A stretch of DNA of 64,000 nucleotides, from positions 203,439 through 267,438 of the forward strand of contig JAJFIX010000046.1 in assembly GCA_021774575.1 (NCBI GenBank). Reading direction: 5' to 3'. This DNA comes from Alphaproteobacteria bacterium (GTDB lineage: Bacteria > Pseudomonadota > Alphaproteobacteria > UBA6615). Shown one piece after another: positions 19,318 to 29,716 of the stretch. A program made the translations under genes and the position numbers. Position 1 is the stretch's first letter, and each line of letters begins with the position of its first letter. The notes beneath the pieces were generated by a model. It made no database searches and had not been told where the DNA came from. It was given only the letters and a program-made list of their open reading frames with translations.

Positions 19318-20636
19318 TCAACCGCCCCTTCGGGTGCCTCATACGGTATACTGCTTTGGCGGTCGGTCTGGGTATTATTTGCCCCACCGCTGCGCCGCCT
19401 GCGTCGGCGTTTTCCATTTCTTCCACTATTCTCGTTTTGCGAGGGTTGGGAATTTGACGTAGCGGAAAGGTCGGCCTGCCCATCCGCACTAACTTCAATG
19501 AGTTGTATCTGCCCGCCTTGTGCCGCAAGGGCAAGTTCGGATTGTTTTAGCCGGAGGGCGTCAGCGCCAAAAACCTCGTAGCGCCAACCATGCATGGCGG
19601 GCACATCGTCGGCATCGTCGGCGGCGATCGATTCTAAGTCGGCTGCATTCGCCACCAATTTTTGGGCGACGCTATGGCGCTCACATTTATGTTTGAGCAG
19701 AACTTTCAAGAGTTCGATGACCGGCCCCAAGCCTGCGGGGCGTTCGGGCTTAACAATCGGCTGGGGGGCATCCATTGGATCGAGGGCGAGCCCAGCAGCG
19801 ACAGCTTTGAGCAATGATTGACCTTGCCGGCCTTCGGCAAATCCCTTTGAAATTCCTCGGGCACGGCCGAGGGCCTGAATATCGGCCGGAGGATGAGCGG
19901 CGATCTGGCCCAGGGATTCGTCGCGCAGAATTCGGTTGCGCGGTACGTCGCGGGTGACCGCCTCGGTTTCGCGCCAGGCGGCGACTTCGCGCAGGATCGC
20001 CAGATACCGACGGCTGGTCGATTTTGGTTTCAGCCGTCGCCACGCGAGTTCAGGGGTGATTTCATAAAGAGCCGGATCGCTCAGATTGGCCATATCCTCT
20101 TCGAGCCATGTTTCGCGCCCGTCGGCGGAAATCCGATCACGCAGCTTCTCGAATGCCGGTCGCAAATGGACAACATCGTCAATGGCATAGGCGAGTTGCT
20201 TTTCCGTCAGTGGCCGCTGGGCCCAATCGGTAAAACGCGAGCCCTTATCCAGGCGGCCGCCGGTGAGTTTGGAAATGAGCGTTTCGTAGCCGACTTGCTC
20301 GCCAAACCCGCATACCATTGCCGCGATCTGCGTGTCATAAAGCGGGGTAGGCACATGTCCGGTTAAATGATGAAAAATCTCAACATCTTGGCGGCTTCCA
20401 TGCATTACCTTTAAGACGTCCGGGTCGGCCATCAGCTCGAACAGGGGCGCCAGATCAATGCCGTCGGCCAACGGATCGACGGCTGCCGCTTCATCGGGTC
20501 CGGCGAGCTGAACGAGACAGAGAATGGGCCAAAAGGTCCTTTCCCGCATAAATTCAGTATCGACGGTGACATAATCATTGCGCGCAAGTTCTGTGCAGAA
20601 CCGGGCAAGCTCTTTGGTACTGGTGATAACGTTCAT
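19314..20636 (-). CDS. rnd: Ribonuclease D with basic C-terminal tail
   Basis: 3'-5' exoribonuclease that trims tRNA precursors. 440 residues, longer than the common 375-390. DEDD residues begin with Asp26 and Glu28 in VTVDTEFMRE, then DVLKVMHGSRQDVEIF, and a Tyr-containing motif in LAYAIDDVVHL. Two HRDC-like helical regions follow. The extra 50-60 residues at the end are Ser/Asn/Gln-rich with a run of six arginines (KRRRRRRSGG), probably an RNA-binding tail. It is the first gene of a two-gene unit and diverges from aspS. Confidence 0.93.
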   Translation of the reverse strand: MNVITSTKELARFCTELARNDYVTVDTEFMRERTFWPILCLVQLAGPDEAAAVDPLADGIDLAPLFELMADPDVLKVMHGSRQDVEIFHHLTGHVPTPLYDTQIAAMVCGFGEQVGYETLISKLTGGRLDKGSRFTDWAQRPLTEKQLAYAIDDVVHLRPAFEKLRDRISADGRETWLEEDMANLSDPALYEITPELAWRRLKPKSTSRRYLAILREVAAWRETEAVTRDVPRNRILRDESLGQIAAHPPADIQALGRARGISKGFAEGRQGQSLLKAVAAGLALDPMDAPQPIVKPERPAGLGPVIELLKVLLKHKCERHSVAQKLVANAADLESIAADDADDVPAMHGWRYEVFGADALRLKQSELALAAQGGQIQLIEVSADGQADLSATSNSQPSQNENSGRNGKRRRRRRSGGANNTQTDRQSSIPYEAPEGAVE

Positions 20637-20701
20637 GGTGATGAGCTATACACGAAGTCACCGGGCTGGCAAAAGCTTCGGATGGTCGGTCAGTGTGGGG
20701 C

Positions 20702-20721
20702 TTGACATAAACGAGTTGACA
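20702..20721 (+). promoter_or_regulatory. Two overlapping TTGACA elements upstream of aspS
   Basis: TTGACA occurs at 20702-20707 and again at 20716-20721, about 100 bp before the aspS start. Each matches the sigma-70 -35 consensus. No -10 element at ideal spacing is convincing; TTTAAC about 19 bp downstream of the second is the nearest. Probable promoter region for aspS. Confidence 0.35.
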
Positions 20722-20814
20722 TGGCCTTAGACACTGTCTTTTTAACGGGTTATATCGGCGCAAGCGGGCACCGGCGCATGCCACCCACCAACTTTTCAAT
20801 ATTCGAGGCTCACC

Positions 20815-22653
20815 ATGCATCCTTTTCGAACTCATAATTGTGGCGAACTGCGTTCGGAACATGCCGGCGAGCAGGTAAGGCTGTCAGGCTGGGTTCATCG
20901 TAAACGCGACCATGGCAATCTATTGTTTGTCGATTTGCGCGATCATTACGGTATTAGCCAGTGCGTCATCGATGTGTCGTCGGAGCTTTTTCCGACTGTC
21001 GAGGGGGCGCGAACGGAATCGGTGCTCACCATCACCGGAACAGTGGTCGCGCGCAGCGACGAAACGATAAATGACCGGCTCCCAACCGGCCGAGTCGAAT
21101 TGCGCATTGAGCAAATCAATGTCGAAGCCCCGGCGCAATTGCTGCCATTGCAAGTCAATTCCGACGAAGATGCCGGCGAGGAAATTCGACTACGCCATCG
21201 CTATCTCGATCTGCGTCGGGAAAAAATGCACGCCAATATAATGCTACGCAGCAACATTATCTCATCGATCCGTCGTCGCATGATCGATCAAGGTTTTAAC
21301 GAATTTCAAACGCCGATTCTGACTGCATCGAGTCCCGAGGGCGCTCGGGATTACCTGGTGCCGTCGCGCACTCATCCTGGCAAATTTTATGCGCTGCCTC
21401 AGGCGCCGCAGATGTTCAAGCAGCTGCTAATGGTCGCGGGGTTTGACCGTTACTTCCAGATTGCACCTTGTTTTCGTGACGAAGATAGCCGCGCCGATCG
21501 GAGCCCCGGCGAGTTCTACCAGCTCGATTTTGAAATGAGCTATGTCACCCAAGACGATGTTTTTTCCGCCATTGAGCCGGTACTGGCCGGTGTATTTGAA
21601 GAGTTCGCCGGGTTCGGCAAGCAAAAACCCTGGACGGTGACCAAGGCGCCGTTCCCGCGCATTCCCTATGCCGAGGCGATGCTGAAATATGGGTCGGATA
21701 AGCCGGATTTACGAAATCCAATTGAGATCCGCGATGTCGCGGAGATCTTCGCTGGGTCCGATTTCAAAGTTTTTTCTGGCGCTGTTGCGGCGGGCAAGAC
21801 CGTTCGTGGAATACCGGCCCCCGGCGCGGCGGCCCAATCGCGCTCCTGGTTCGATAAACTCAATAGCTGGGCCCAGAGTGAAGGCGCACCGGGGCTTGGC
21901 TATGTGACTTTTGCCGATGGCGGCGCCAAGGGCCCGATCGCTAAGTTCTTGGACGAAGCACGGCTGGAAAAGTTGCGTGAATTGGCCGGTGTGGGCGATG
22001 GCGACGCGGTGTTTTTCGTCTGTGACGATGCGGCGAAGGCGGCTTCTTTGGCTGGACTGGCTCGAACCCGGATCGGTCAAAGCCTGGAACTAATCGACGA
22101 GGAGCAATTTCTATTTTGCTGGATCGTCGATTATCCAATGTATGAACGCGACGAGGCAACCGGTGCCATCGAATTTTCACACAATCCATTTTCGATGCCC
22201 CAAGGCGGGCTTGAAGCCTTGGAGACAAATGACCCGCTGGATATTTTAGCTTGGCAGTATGACACGGTATGCAACGGGATCGAACTCAGTTCCGGTGCGA
22301 TCCGGAACCATCGGGCCGATATCATGTACAAGGCGTTTGAAATCGCCGGCTATGGCCAGGAGACGGTCAATGATGAGTTTTCGGGGATGATCGAGGCGTT
22401 CAAGTTTGGCGCACCGCCCCATGGTGGCTCGGCACCGGGCATCGACCGGATGGTCATGATGCTGGCCAATGAACCCAATATTCGCGAGGTCATCGCCTTT
22501 CCGCTTAATCAGCGCGCCGAAGATTTGATGATGCGGGCCCCAGCACCTGTTGAGGTCGAGCGGCTGCGCGATTTGTCCATTCAGCTCTCACCTTCGGCCC
22601 AGCGGGCCCTTGATGAAGAGGCGGAAAAAGGTGACGTAGAATCGAACGAATAG
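20815..22653 (+). CDS. aspS: Aspartyl-tRNA synthetase
   Basis: Class II synthetase, 612 residues, the usual bacterial size. The N-terminal OB-fold (about 1-110) starts with [20 protein letters not shown]. Motif 2 is in [19 protein letters not shown], motif 3 in [15 protein letters not shown]. The bacterial GAD insertion domain occupies about residues 290-430. Alphaproteobacteria commonly use a non-discriminating AspRS together with GatCAB; that cannot be decided from sequence here. It starts the plus-strand run to rnr. Confidence 0.97.
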   Translation: MHPFRTHNCGELRSEHAGEQVRLSGWVHRKRDHGNLLFVDLRDHYGISQCVIDVSSELFPTVEGARTESVLTITGTVVARSDETINDRLPTGRVELRIEQINVEAPAQLLPLQVNSDEDAGEEIRLRHRYLDLRREKMHANIMLRSNIISSIRRRMIDQGFNEFQTPILTASSPEGARDYLVPSRTHPGKFYALPQAPQMFKQLLMVAGFDRYFQIAPCFRDEDSRADRSPGEFYQLDFEMSYVTQDDVFSAIEPVLAGVFEEFAGFGKQKPWTVTKAPFPRIPYAEAMLKYGSDKPDLRNPIEIRDVAEIFAGSDFKVFSGAVAAGKTVRGIPAPGAAAQSRSWFDKLNSWAQSEGAPGLGYVTFADGGAKGPIAKFLDEARLEKLRELAGVGDGDAVFFVCDDAAKAASLAGLARTRIGQSLELIDEEQFLFCWIVDYPMYERDEATGAIEFSHNPFSMPQGGLEALETNDPLDILAWQYDTVCNGIELSSGAIRNHRADIMYKAFEIAGYGQETVNDEFSGMIEAFKFGAPPHGGSAPGIDRMVMMLANEPNIREVIAFPLNQRAEDLMMRAPAPVEVERLRDLSIQLSPSAQRALDEEAEKGDVESNE

Positions 22654-22703
22654 AAAAGGAGACTGGCACCAAAGGATGAATCGGCGCATAAACTCTCTTT
22701 TTG

Positions 22704-23681
22704 ATGACTGCATTTAAGAACGCACCGGATCAGAGCTACCTCTTTCCCCACCGCCATTTATTGAGCGTCGAAGAGCTGTCGGCCGAAACAATTACGGCGC
22801 TGCTGGATATTTCCGATGTTTATGCGGATCATAATCGGGCGCGGCCAAGCTCACTGACATCCTTGCGTGGCCGCACCTGCATCAATCTATTTTTCGAAAG
22901 TTCAACCCGAACACGGACCAGCTTTGAGCTCGCCGGAAAACGGCTCGGGGCCGATGTCATCAATATTTCGGTCGGCGCAAGTTCGATCAAAAAGGGTGAG
23001 ACCCTGATTGATACCGCGACGACCTTGAATGCCATGCACGCCGATATTCTGGTCATCCGTCACGGCGACGCCGGGGCGGTAAAACTACTGTCGGAAAAGG
23101 TCAATTGTGCCGTCATTAACGCTGGTGACGGCAGTCATGAGCATCCGACCCAGGCGCTTTTGGATGCGCTGACTATTCGACGCCGGGTTGGCCATCTTAA
23201 AGGTCTGACAATCGCCCTCTGCGGTGATGTTTCTCATAGCCGGGTCGCTCGCTCCAATATCCGCCTTTTGACGGCGATGGGGGCCAGCTTACGGGTCATT
23301 GCTCCGCCGACACTGATGCCGAACTCGATTGGTCAATGGGGGGTGGAGGCGTTCACCGACATGCGTCGCGGACTTGCTGGGTGCGACATTGTGATGATGC
23401 TGCGACTGCAAAAAGAACGCATGCAGGGTAATTTTGTACCATCGGTTCGCGAGTATTTTCACTTTTATGGCTTGGACCGGGAAAAACTCAGCCATGCCAA
23501 GCCGGGCGCCTTGATCATGCATCCGGGACCGATGAACCGGGGCGTTGAGATAGATAGTGACATTGCCGACGATATCGATTTGAGCCTTATTCAAGAACAG
23601 GTTGAGATGGGGGTTGCTGTTCGCATGGCCTGTCTCGATGTGTTGTGCCGTCCAAATGCCGTTTCCCTGGGTGAGGGCTAG
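22704..23681 (+). CDS. pyrB: Aspartate carbamoyltransferase catalytic subunit
   Basis: Condenses carbamoyl phosphate and aspartate in pyrimidine synthesis. The ATG at 22704 gives 325 residues; a TTG directly before it is less likely. The carbamoyl-phosphate loop [12 protein letters not shown] and the HPTQALLD motif are intact, as is [10 protein letters not shown] for the 240s loop. There is a short N-terminal extension compared with the E. coli chain. No pyrI regulatory gene follows; instead a dihydroorotase-like gene lies 3 bp downstream, the arrangement seen where ATCase pairs with an inactive dihydroorotase. Confidence 0.96.
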   Translation: MTAFKNAPDQSYLFPHRHLLSVEELSAETITALLDISDVYADHNRARPSSLTSLRGRTCINLFFESSTRTRTSFELAGKRLGADVINISVGASSIKKGETLIDTATTLNAMHADILVIRHGDAGAVKLLSEKVNCAVINAGDGSHEHPTQALLDALTIRRRVGHLKGLTIALCGDVSHSRVARSNIRLLTAMGASLRVIAPPTLMPNSIGQWGVEAFTDMRRGLAGCDIVMMLRLQKERMQGNFVPSVREYFHFYGLDREKLSHAKPGALIMHPGPMNRGVEIDSDIADDIDLSLIQEQVEMGVAVRMACLDVLCRPNAVSLGEG

Positions 23682-23684
23682 GGA

Positions 23685-24998
23685 ATGGTTCTGGCCGTGA
23701 CAAATATTCGACTGATCGATCCCGACCTGGGGCGCGAAACGGTTTGCGACGCAAACGGCGGGTTGGCGATCAAGGACGGAAAAATAGCTGAATTCGGGCA
23801 AAATATTTTTACCGAAGGCCTGGCAGAAAATGCTCAGATCATCGATGGGGACGGGCTATGTCTTGCCCCCGGCCTTGTCGATATGCGGGTGCATCTGCGC
23901 GAACCCGGGGCGGATCATAAGGAAGATATTTCGGGCCTTCTGGCGAACGCCGCTGCCAGCGGTATAACCAGCCTTGGGGTCCTGCCAAATACCGATCCGG
24001 TCATCGACGATATTGCCGTTTTAGAATTTATTCAGCGCCGGGCCGCTGCCGCTCCGGGGGGGCATATCTATTGTTTTGGCGCCGCGACAAAGGATGCTGC
24101 CGGTGCGGCGATGTCGGAAATCGGATTACTGGCGGAGGGGGGCGCCCTCGGTTTTACCGATGGTACCCAGCCAATTGAGGCAGCGCGTTTGATGGCGACG
24201 TTGCTCCGCTATGGTGCGATGTTCGACGCCGTCATTGCCAACCGACCGAACGAGCCCAGCCTATCGGGTGACGGGGTGATGAATGCCGGTGAAATGGCGG
24301 CCCGGCTCGGCCTTGCTGGAATGCCGGTCCAGGCCGAGACGATCATGCTGGCCCGCGATCTGATGTTGGTTGAGATGACCGGCGGCCGCTATCACGCGTC
24401 ACTTATTTCAACCGCCGGCTCGGTGGATTTGATACGAGCGGCCAAGGCAAAGGGACTCGACGTTTCTTGCGATACGGCTCCACCTTATTTCGTCTTGAAC
24501 GAAGGTGCGGTCGGTGATTATCGCACTTTTGCCAAGTTGATGCCGCCATTGCGCGATGAGACAGACCGGCTCGCCGTCGCGGCTGCCCTTGCCGACGGCA
24601 CCATCGACATGATTGTCTCCGACCATGCCGCCCAGGATGCTGAATCAAAGCGCCTGCCGTTTTCCCAAGCCGAAATCGGTGGTGTCGGCGTGGAGACCCT
24701 GTTGCCGCTGACGCTGGAATTGACATGCGATGGATCGATGAATTTGGCCCAGGCCCTAGCCAAAGTCAGCATCGCCCCGGCGGACAGGTTTGGGCTGCCC
24801 GGCGGGCGGATAACCGAAGGCGCACCGGCCGATCTGGTGTTGTTTGATGCGGATAGAAGTGTTTCAGTTTCTACAGAAAACCTGCGTTCCAAGTCAAAAA
24901 ATACACCGTTCGACGGCCGAACCTACAGTGGTGAGGTTACGACCACGATTATCGGCGGCACGGTATTTGAACCGGTTGCTGGGATCCGGGCTGCGTGA
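23685..24998 (+). CDS. pyrX: Pseudo-dihydroorotase (non-catalytic PyrC homologue)
   Basis: 437 residues with the amidohydrolase fold and clear dihydroorotase homology (GLVDMRVHLREPG, LGVLPNTDPV, SDHA). Most metal-ligand positions are changed. The family D-x-H-x-H reads D-M-R-V-H, the HAED position reads NRPN, HixHvST reads HASLIST, PHHL reads PPYF, and DHAPH reads DHAAQ. So catalysis looks lost. In Pseudomonas the equivalent inactive protein (PyrC') is needed to assemble ATCase; the same structural role is inferred here from the 3-bp gap to pyrB. The pathway would then need an active pyrC elsewhere. Annotation pipelines would probably call it dihydroorotase. Confidence 0.85.
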   Translation: MVLAVTNIRLIDPDLGRETVCDANGGLAIKDGKIAEFGQNIFTEGLAENAQIIDGDGLCLAPGLVDMRVHLREPGADHKEDISGLLANAAASGITSLGVLPNTDPVIDDIAVLEFIQRRAAAAPGGHIYCFGAATKDAAGAAMSEIGLLAEGGALGFTDGTQPIEAARLMATLLRYGAMFDAVIANRPNEPSLSGDGVMNAGEMAARLGLAGMPVQAETIMLARDLMLVEMTGGRYHASLISTAGSVDLIRAAKAKGLDVSCDTAPPYFVLNEGAVGDYRTFAKLMPPLRDETDRLAVAAALADGTIDMIVSDHAAQDAESKRLPFSQAEIGGVGVETLLPLTLELTCDGSMNLAQALAKVSIAPADRFGLPGGRITEGAPADLVLFDADRSVSVSTENLRSKSKNTPFDGRTYSGEVTTTIIGGTVFEPVAGIRAA

Positions 24999-25010
24999 AT
25001 ATGGCGGCTC

Positions 25011-25667
25011 ATGGGGCATAGTCTTGCCGGTATTGCGGCGGTCCTCGGCATTCCCGATTGGAAGACGGTGATTGCCTTTTGGCCCTATTTTGCCGGTGGC
25101 ACAGTTGCCGCTTATGGGCTTGGCTCAATTCCCTTTGGCTTGGTGCTGGCCCGGATCTTTGGGCATGGGGACATCCGAAAGATTGGATCGGGCAATATCG
25201 GTGCGACCAACGTGCTGCGCACCGGCTCGAAATCTGTTGCTGCGCTCACTTTGGTTCTCGACCTTGGCAAAGGGGCCGCGGCGCTATGGCTTGCGCGTCA
25301 TTTTCTCGGTGGGCCGGATGTCGCTTTCTTTGCTGGCTTTGCCGTAGTTCTGGGGCATATGTTTCCTGTTTGGCTCCTGTTTCGAGGTGGTAAAGGCGTT
25401 GCGACAACATTGGGGGTCATCCTTGGCTTATCATTGCCGGCCGGTCTGACGGCCCTAGGAGTGTGGCTCGCAGTCGCGTTGATCTCTCGCATTTCTTCGT
25501 TGGCGGCCTTGGTTGCCGTGGCTGGAGCACCGTTGGCATGTTGGTTCTTTTCCGGACGGCAGGCCGCAACTCTAGCAGCTATTTTGGCGGTACTGGTATG
25601 GCTCAAACACGGGGCAAACATCGCTCGTCTTTTGCGTGGGCAAGAGGCGAAGATCAAGCTAAAGTAG
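25011..25667 (+). CDS. plsY: Glycerol-3-phosphate acyltransferase PlsY
   Basis: Integral membrane enzyme that acylates glycerol-3-phosphate from acyl-phosphate, the first step of phospholipid synthesis. 218 residues with about five hydrophobic segments. Conserved motifs are GSIPFGLVLAR, then GSGNIGATNVLR, and FRGGKGVATTLGV. The start at 25011 lies 12 bp after pyrX. The position between pyrX and dprA is conserved in many Alphaproteobacteria. Confidence 0.94.
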   Translation: MGHSLAGIAAVLGIPDWKTVIAFWPYFAGGTVAAYGLGSIPFGLVLARIFGHGDIRKIGSGNIGATNVLRTGSKSVAALTLVLDLGKGAAALWLARHFLGGPDVAFFAGFAVVLGHMFPVWLLFRGGKGVATTLGVILGLSLPAGLTALGVWLAVALISRISSLAALVAVAGAPLACWFFSGRQAATLAAILAVLVWLKHGANIARLLRGQEAKIKLK

Positions 25668-25702
25668 TCATACTTTAGGAATTCCCACGCGAGTTAGAGT
25701 CC

Positions 25703-26833
25703 TTGGCACACTTTAAGCTAGTAACCGAGAAAGAGCGGCGCGACCGTGTACGTCTGATGCGCTCGGCGCGCATTGGCCCAATCATTTACCGACAGCTCAT
25801 GGACCGGTTCGGTCATGCGTCGGCGGCGATAGCGGCAATTCCCGAGCTTGTTCGCCGCGGCGGTTCACGTCGGCCAATGACGCTGCTTGCCGAAGGCGCG
25901 GCGGATCAGGAGCTCGAGCATTTGGCCGCAATGGGCGCCCATTTGGTGACCTATGGTGAACCTGGCTATCCCCATGCGTTAATGGCCATCGATGACGCCC
26001 CGCCGGGGCTGAGCATCCTTGGCGATCCCAAACTCATTGCGCGGGATACGATTGCGATCGTGGGTGCGCGAAATGCGTCTGCTCCGGGCCTGATTTTGGC
26101 CAGGGAAATGGCGACCGAGCTGGGTCGTGCTGGGTTTGTCGTGGCCTCGGGCCTGGCCCGTGGTATCGATCGTGCGGTGCATGAAGGGGCGATTGAGGGA
26201 GGAACAGTTGCGGTGATGGCGGGCGGCGTCGATATCGTCTATCCGCACCAAAATAGGGATGTATACGACAAAATTAGGGAAACTGGCGCGGTGGTGTCCG
26301 AGATGCCTCTTGGCACAAAACCGACGGCACGTCATTTTCCACCGCGCAATCGGATTGTGTCAGGCCTAAGTCTTGGTGTCGTCGTCGTCGAGGCCGCCCA
26401 GCGGTCGGGATCACTGATAACCGCAAGATTGGCTGGTGAGCAGGGACGCGAAGTCATGTGTGTTCCCGGCTCGCCCCGGGATCCTCGGTCGCAAGGACCC
26501 AACAAGCTCATCCGCGATGGCGCGCTTTTAGTGCGTAACGGAGACGATGTTGTCGAGGCTCTGAGACCAATGATCGGTGGCGCTGCCGAACAGGCGGGAT
26601 ACTACGTAGAAGATGAAACTGAGCAATCCGAAATCTTCGTCGATTTCGATGGCCCCGAGATCACAGAAGCACGTGAGCGGGTTGTTCAATTTCTCTCTCC
26701 TACCGGCGTCATGGTTGACGAATTGCTCCGTGAGTGCCAAATGTCTCCGGCGATTGTTCACGCGGTTTTGTTGGAATTGGAACTTGCCGGGCGACTGGAG
26801 CGGCAGCCAGGAGGCCGGGTTGCGAGAGTTTAA
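25703..26833 (+). CDS. dprA: DNA-processing protein DprA (TTG start)
   Basis: Loads RecA on incoming single-stranded DNA during transformation and is widespread also in species not known to be competent. 376 residues. The N-terminal SAM-like segment starts KERRDRVRLMRSARIGP, conserved in alphaproteobacterial members, which supports the TTG at 25703 because no ATG or GTG precedes this block. The Rossmann core has IVGARNASAPG, SGLARGIDRAVHEGA and GGVDIVYPHQN, with PPRNRIVSGLS later. The last 65 residues form the DprA winged helix. It belongs to the plsY-dprA-topA run. Confidence 0.93.
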   Translation: MAHFKLVTEKERRDRVRLMRSARIGPIIYRQLMDRFGHASAAIAAIPELVRRGGSRRPMTLLAEGAADQELEHLAAMGAHLVTYGEPGYPHALMAIDDAPPGLSILGDPKLIARDTIAIVGARNASAPGLILAREMATELGRAGFVVASGLARGIDRAVHEGAIEGGTVAVMAGGVDIVYPHQNRDVYDKIRETGAVVSEMPLGTKPTARHFPPRNRIVSGLSLGVVVVEAAQRSGSLITARLAGEQGREVMCVPGSPRDPRSQGPNKLIRDGALLVRNGDDVVEALRPMIGGAAEQAGYYVEDETEQSEIFVDFDGPEITEARERVVQFLSPTGVMVDELLRECQMSPAIVHAVLLELELAGRLERQPGGRVARV

Positions 26834-26959
26834 TATCAGTAAAGTTTTACGCTCTAAATTTAATTTTCATTTGTCATTTGGTTTTGATTTTCGTAAGGAT
26901 CGCCGCTGAGCATCCCTGTTTTTAAGTATCAGGCGTCGAGGAAGAGGTCCCATTTGTCC

Positions 26960-29704
26960 ATGAATGTCGTTGTCGTTGAATCCCCGGCCAAAGCCAAAAC
27001 CATCAATAAGTATCTTGGCAAAGACTATACAGTTTTGGCGTCCTACGGCCATGTCCGCGACTTGCCGCCAAAAGATGGATCGGTGCGGCCGGCGGACGGA
27101 TTTGCCATGGATTGGCAAATTGGTGATCGGGCGGAAAAGCCGATCAGGGCCATTACCGATGCCCTCGACGGCGCCAAGACCCTTTACCTTGCGACGGATC
27201 CGGATCGGGAAGGGGAGGCGATATCCTGGCATATCGAACAGATTTTGCTCGAGCGCGACCTGCTCGATCAAATCGAGGTCAAACGTGTCGTTTTTCATGA
27301 AATTACCGAATCGGCTATTCGGGCGGCGTTTGAGCAGCCGCGGGACCTGGATCGCGAGCAAATCGAAGCCTATCTGGCCCGGCGCGCCCTCGACTATTTG
27401 GTCGGGTTTACTTTGTCTCCTGTCTTGTGGCGCAAATTACCCGGTTCGCGATCGGCAGGGCGGGTTCAATCGGTCGCACTACGTCTCGTTTGCGAGCGCG
27501 AATCCGCAATTGAGGTTTTTAAACCGCGCGAATTTTGGTCGATCGTCGCCGATATGGAGACCCAGCGTGGTGAGCCGTTTACGGCCCGTTTGACCCATTT
27601 GGACGGCGAGAAACTGGACCGGTTCACAATTGGCGAAGAGGCGGTCGCAATGGCGGCCAAATCAAAAATCGATGCGCAAAATTTTAGCGTCGCGAAAATT
27701 GAGAAATCGAGAGTGCGGCGCAATCCTTATGCGCCGTTCACGACGTCAACCCTGCAGCAAGAGGCGTCACGAAAACTTGGCTTTGGGGCAAGCCAGACGA
27801 TGCGCATTGCCCAGCGTCTCTATGAAGGAACCGAGATCGATGGCGAAACGGTTGGTCTGATTTCCTACATGCGAACCGATAGCGTTACGTTGAGCGCCGA
27901 TGCTCTGTCATCGGCACGTGACGAAATTGATCGTCAGTTTGGCGGTGACTATTTGCCGGCCAAGGCGCGGACGTTCAAAACTCGGGCGAAAAATGCGCAA
28001 GAAGCCCATGAAGCGATCCGGCCAACCGATTTGCATCGACGCCCGGATATGGTGGTTTCTAGGCTCGACCGGGACCAATTTAAACTTTACGAACTGATTT
28101 GGAAGCGCACCATTGCCTCGCAAATGGCCGAGGCGCAGATCGATAAGGTCACTGCAGACCTGAAATCGGGCGATGGCAATGTGACTTTGCGGGCCAACGG
28201 GTCGACGATGGCCTTTGACGGTTTTTTACGCGTCTATCAGGAAGATCGTGACGACGCACCGGCAAAAAATGGCGATGGAAGGGACGATGACGATTCTGAT
28301 AATCGCCTGCCACCCCTCGCCGAAGGCGAAAATGCCGAGAAAAAATTGGTCACGCCAAATCAGCATTTCACTCAGCCGCCGCCCCGTTTTACCGAAGCCA
28401 GCTTGGTCAAAAAGCTAGAGGAGCTGGGCATCGGGCGCCCGTCGACCTATGCCACCATATTGCAAGTTCTGCAGGACCGCGATTATGTCGTGCTCGACAA
28501 AAAACGCTTTGTCCCAGAGGATCGCGGTCGCATCGTGACCTCATTTCTGGAAAGTTTTTTCCATCGCTATGTCGAGTATGATTTTACCGCCGATCTTGAA
28601 GACCAACTGGATAGTATTTCCAACGGCGACATACCCTGGCAAACCGTACTCAATAATTTTTGGGATGCTTTTTCGGCGGCGGTAGACGGAACAAAAGAAT
28701 TACGAACTCGCGAGGTTCTCGATGCGCTGAACGAGGAGTTGGCGCCGCATTTCTTCCCCGGTGGCGAGGATGGGGCTCCGGCTCGCAGCTGTCCGGCCTG
28801 CGAAGGTGAACTCAGCCTAAAACTTGGCCGTCACGGGCCGTTTGTCGGATGTTCGCGCTATCCCGAATGCCGTTTCACTCGCCGCCTTGCCGCCGGTAAT
28901 GGCGAAGACGAGGCGGACGCGGATCTGGCCGCCGGGCCAAAACTGTTGGGGACTGATCCCGAGACCGGGCTCGACATTACATTGCGCAAAGGTCCCTACG
29001 GAATTTACGTCCAGCTTGGCGAGGTTGAGCTTGACGAAAAAGGCAAGGCGACGTCGAAGCCGAAGCGATCCGGTGTACCAAAAGGCATTACCTCGGCCGA
29101 AGTCGATCTCGCCATGGCATTGAAACTATTAAGTCTGCCTCGCGAGGTCGGTGTTCATCCCGAGGATGGAAAAATTGTGCAAGCCGGGCTCGGCCGATTT
29201 GGTCCCTTTGTGAAGCATGGTTCGGTCTATGCGTCACTGACCGACCCCCAAGAATTATTTACCGTCGGGCTGAATAGAGCGGTGACGCTCATTGCCGAAA
29301 AGAAGGCGAGCCCAGGACGGAATGCGGCTAAAATCCTGCACGAAATTGGTTTGCATCCCGACGATGAGGCGCCAGTTAACATTTATGATGGGCGATATGG
29401 TCCCTATATCAAGCACGGTAAGGTGAATGCGACTGTGCCGCGGGACGTCGATCCGGAAACGGTGACGATGGAGCGGGCCCTCGATCTTCTCCGGATCAGT
29501 GCGGAAAAGAAAGAGGCCAAATCCGGTAGCAAGAAAAAAGCTGCACCAAAGAAAAAGGCCACAGCTAAGAAAAAGGCGGCGCCGAAGAAAAAGGCCACAT
29601 CAAAGAAAAAAACGGCGGCAAAAAAGAAAACCGCAACCAAGAAGCCAGCGGCAAAGTCAAAGCCGGACGATAAATCCGCCGAGACGGAAGCAGCGGCCGG
29701 ATAG
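26960..29704 (+). CDS. topA: DNA topoisomerase I
   Basis: Type IA enzyme that relaxes negative supercoils. 914 residues from the ATG at 26960, preceded by a GAGGAAGAGG-like ribosome site; a TTG two codons upstream is less likely. The Toprim domain starts VVVESPAKAKT and holds TDPDREGE. The active-site tyrosine is Tyr303 in SYMRTDS. One four-cysteine zinc finger (CPACEGELSL ... FVGCSRYPEC) is followed by topoisomerase C-terminal repeats (GPYGIYVQLG, GRFGPFVKHG, GRYGPYIKHG). About 55 final residues are Lys/Ala/Pro-rich and histone H1-like, presumably binding DNA. rnr begins 12 bp downstream. Confidence 0.97.
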   Translation: MNVVVVESPAKAKTINKYLGKDYTVLASYGHVRDLPPKDGSVRPADGFAMDWQIGDRAEKPIRAITDALDGAKTLYLATDPDREGEAISWHIEQILLERDLLDQIEVKRVVFHEITESAIRAAFEQPRDLDREQIEAYLARRALDYLVGFTLSPVLWRKLPGSRSAGRVQSVALRLVCERESAIEVFKPREFWSIVADMETQRGEPFTARLTHLDGEKLDRFTIGEEAVAMAAKSKIDAQNFSVAKIEKSRVRRNPYAPFTTSTLQQEASRKLGFGASQTMRIAQRLYEGTEIDGETVGLISYMRTDSVTLSADALSSARDEIDRQFGGDYLPAKARTFKTRAKNAQEAHEAIRPTDLHRRPDMVVSRLDRDQFKLYELIWKRTIASQMAEAQIDKVTADLKSGDGNVTLRANGSTMAFDGFLRVYQEDRDDAPAKNGDGRDDDDSDNRLPPLAEGENAEKKLVTPNQHFTQPPPRFTEASLVKKLEELGIGRPSTYATILQVLQDRDYVVLDKKRFVPEDRGRIVTSFLESFFHRYVEYDFTADLEDQLDSISNGDIPWQTVLNNFWDAFSAAVDGTKELRTREVLDALNEELAPHFFPGGEDGAPARSCPACEGELSLKLGRHGPFVGCSRYPECRFTRRLAAGNGEDEADADLAAGPKLLGTDPETGLDITLRKGPYGIYVQLGEVELDEKGKATSKPKRSGVPKGITSAEVDLAMALKLLSLPREVGVHPEDGKIVQAGLGRFGPFVKHGSVYASLTDPQELFTVGLNRAVTLIAEKKASPGRNAAKILHEIGLHPDDEAPVNIYDGRYGPYIKHGKVNATVPRDVDPETVTMERALDLLRISAEKKEAKSGSKKKAAPKKKATAKKKAAPKKKATSKKKTAAKKKTATKKPAAKSKPDDKSAETEAAAG

Positions 29705-29716
29705 GCCGGGTACCCA

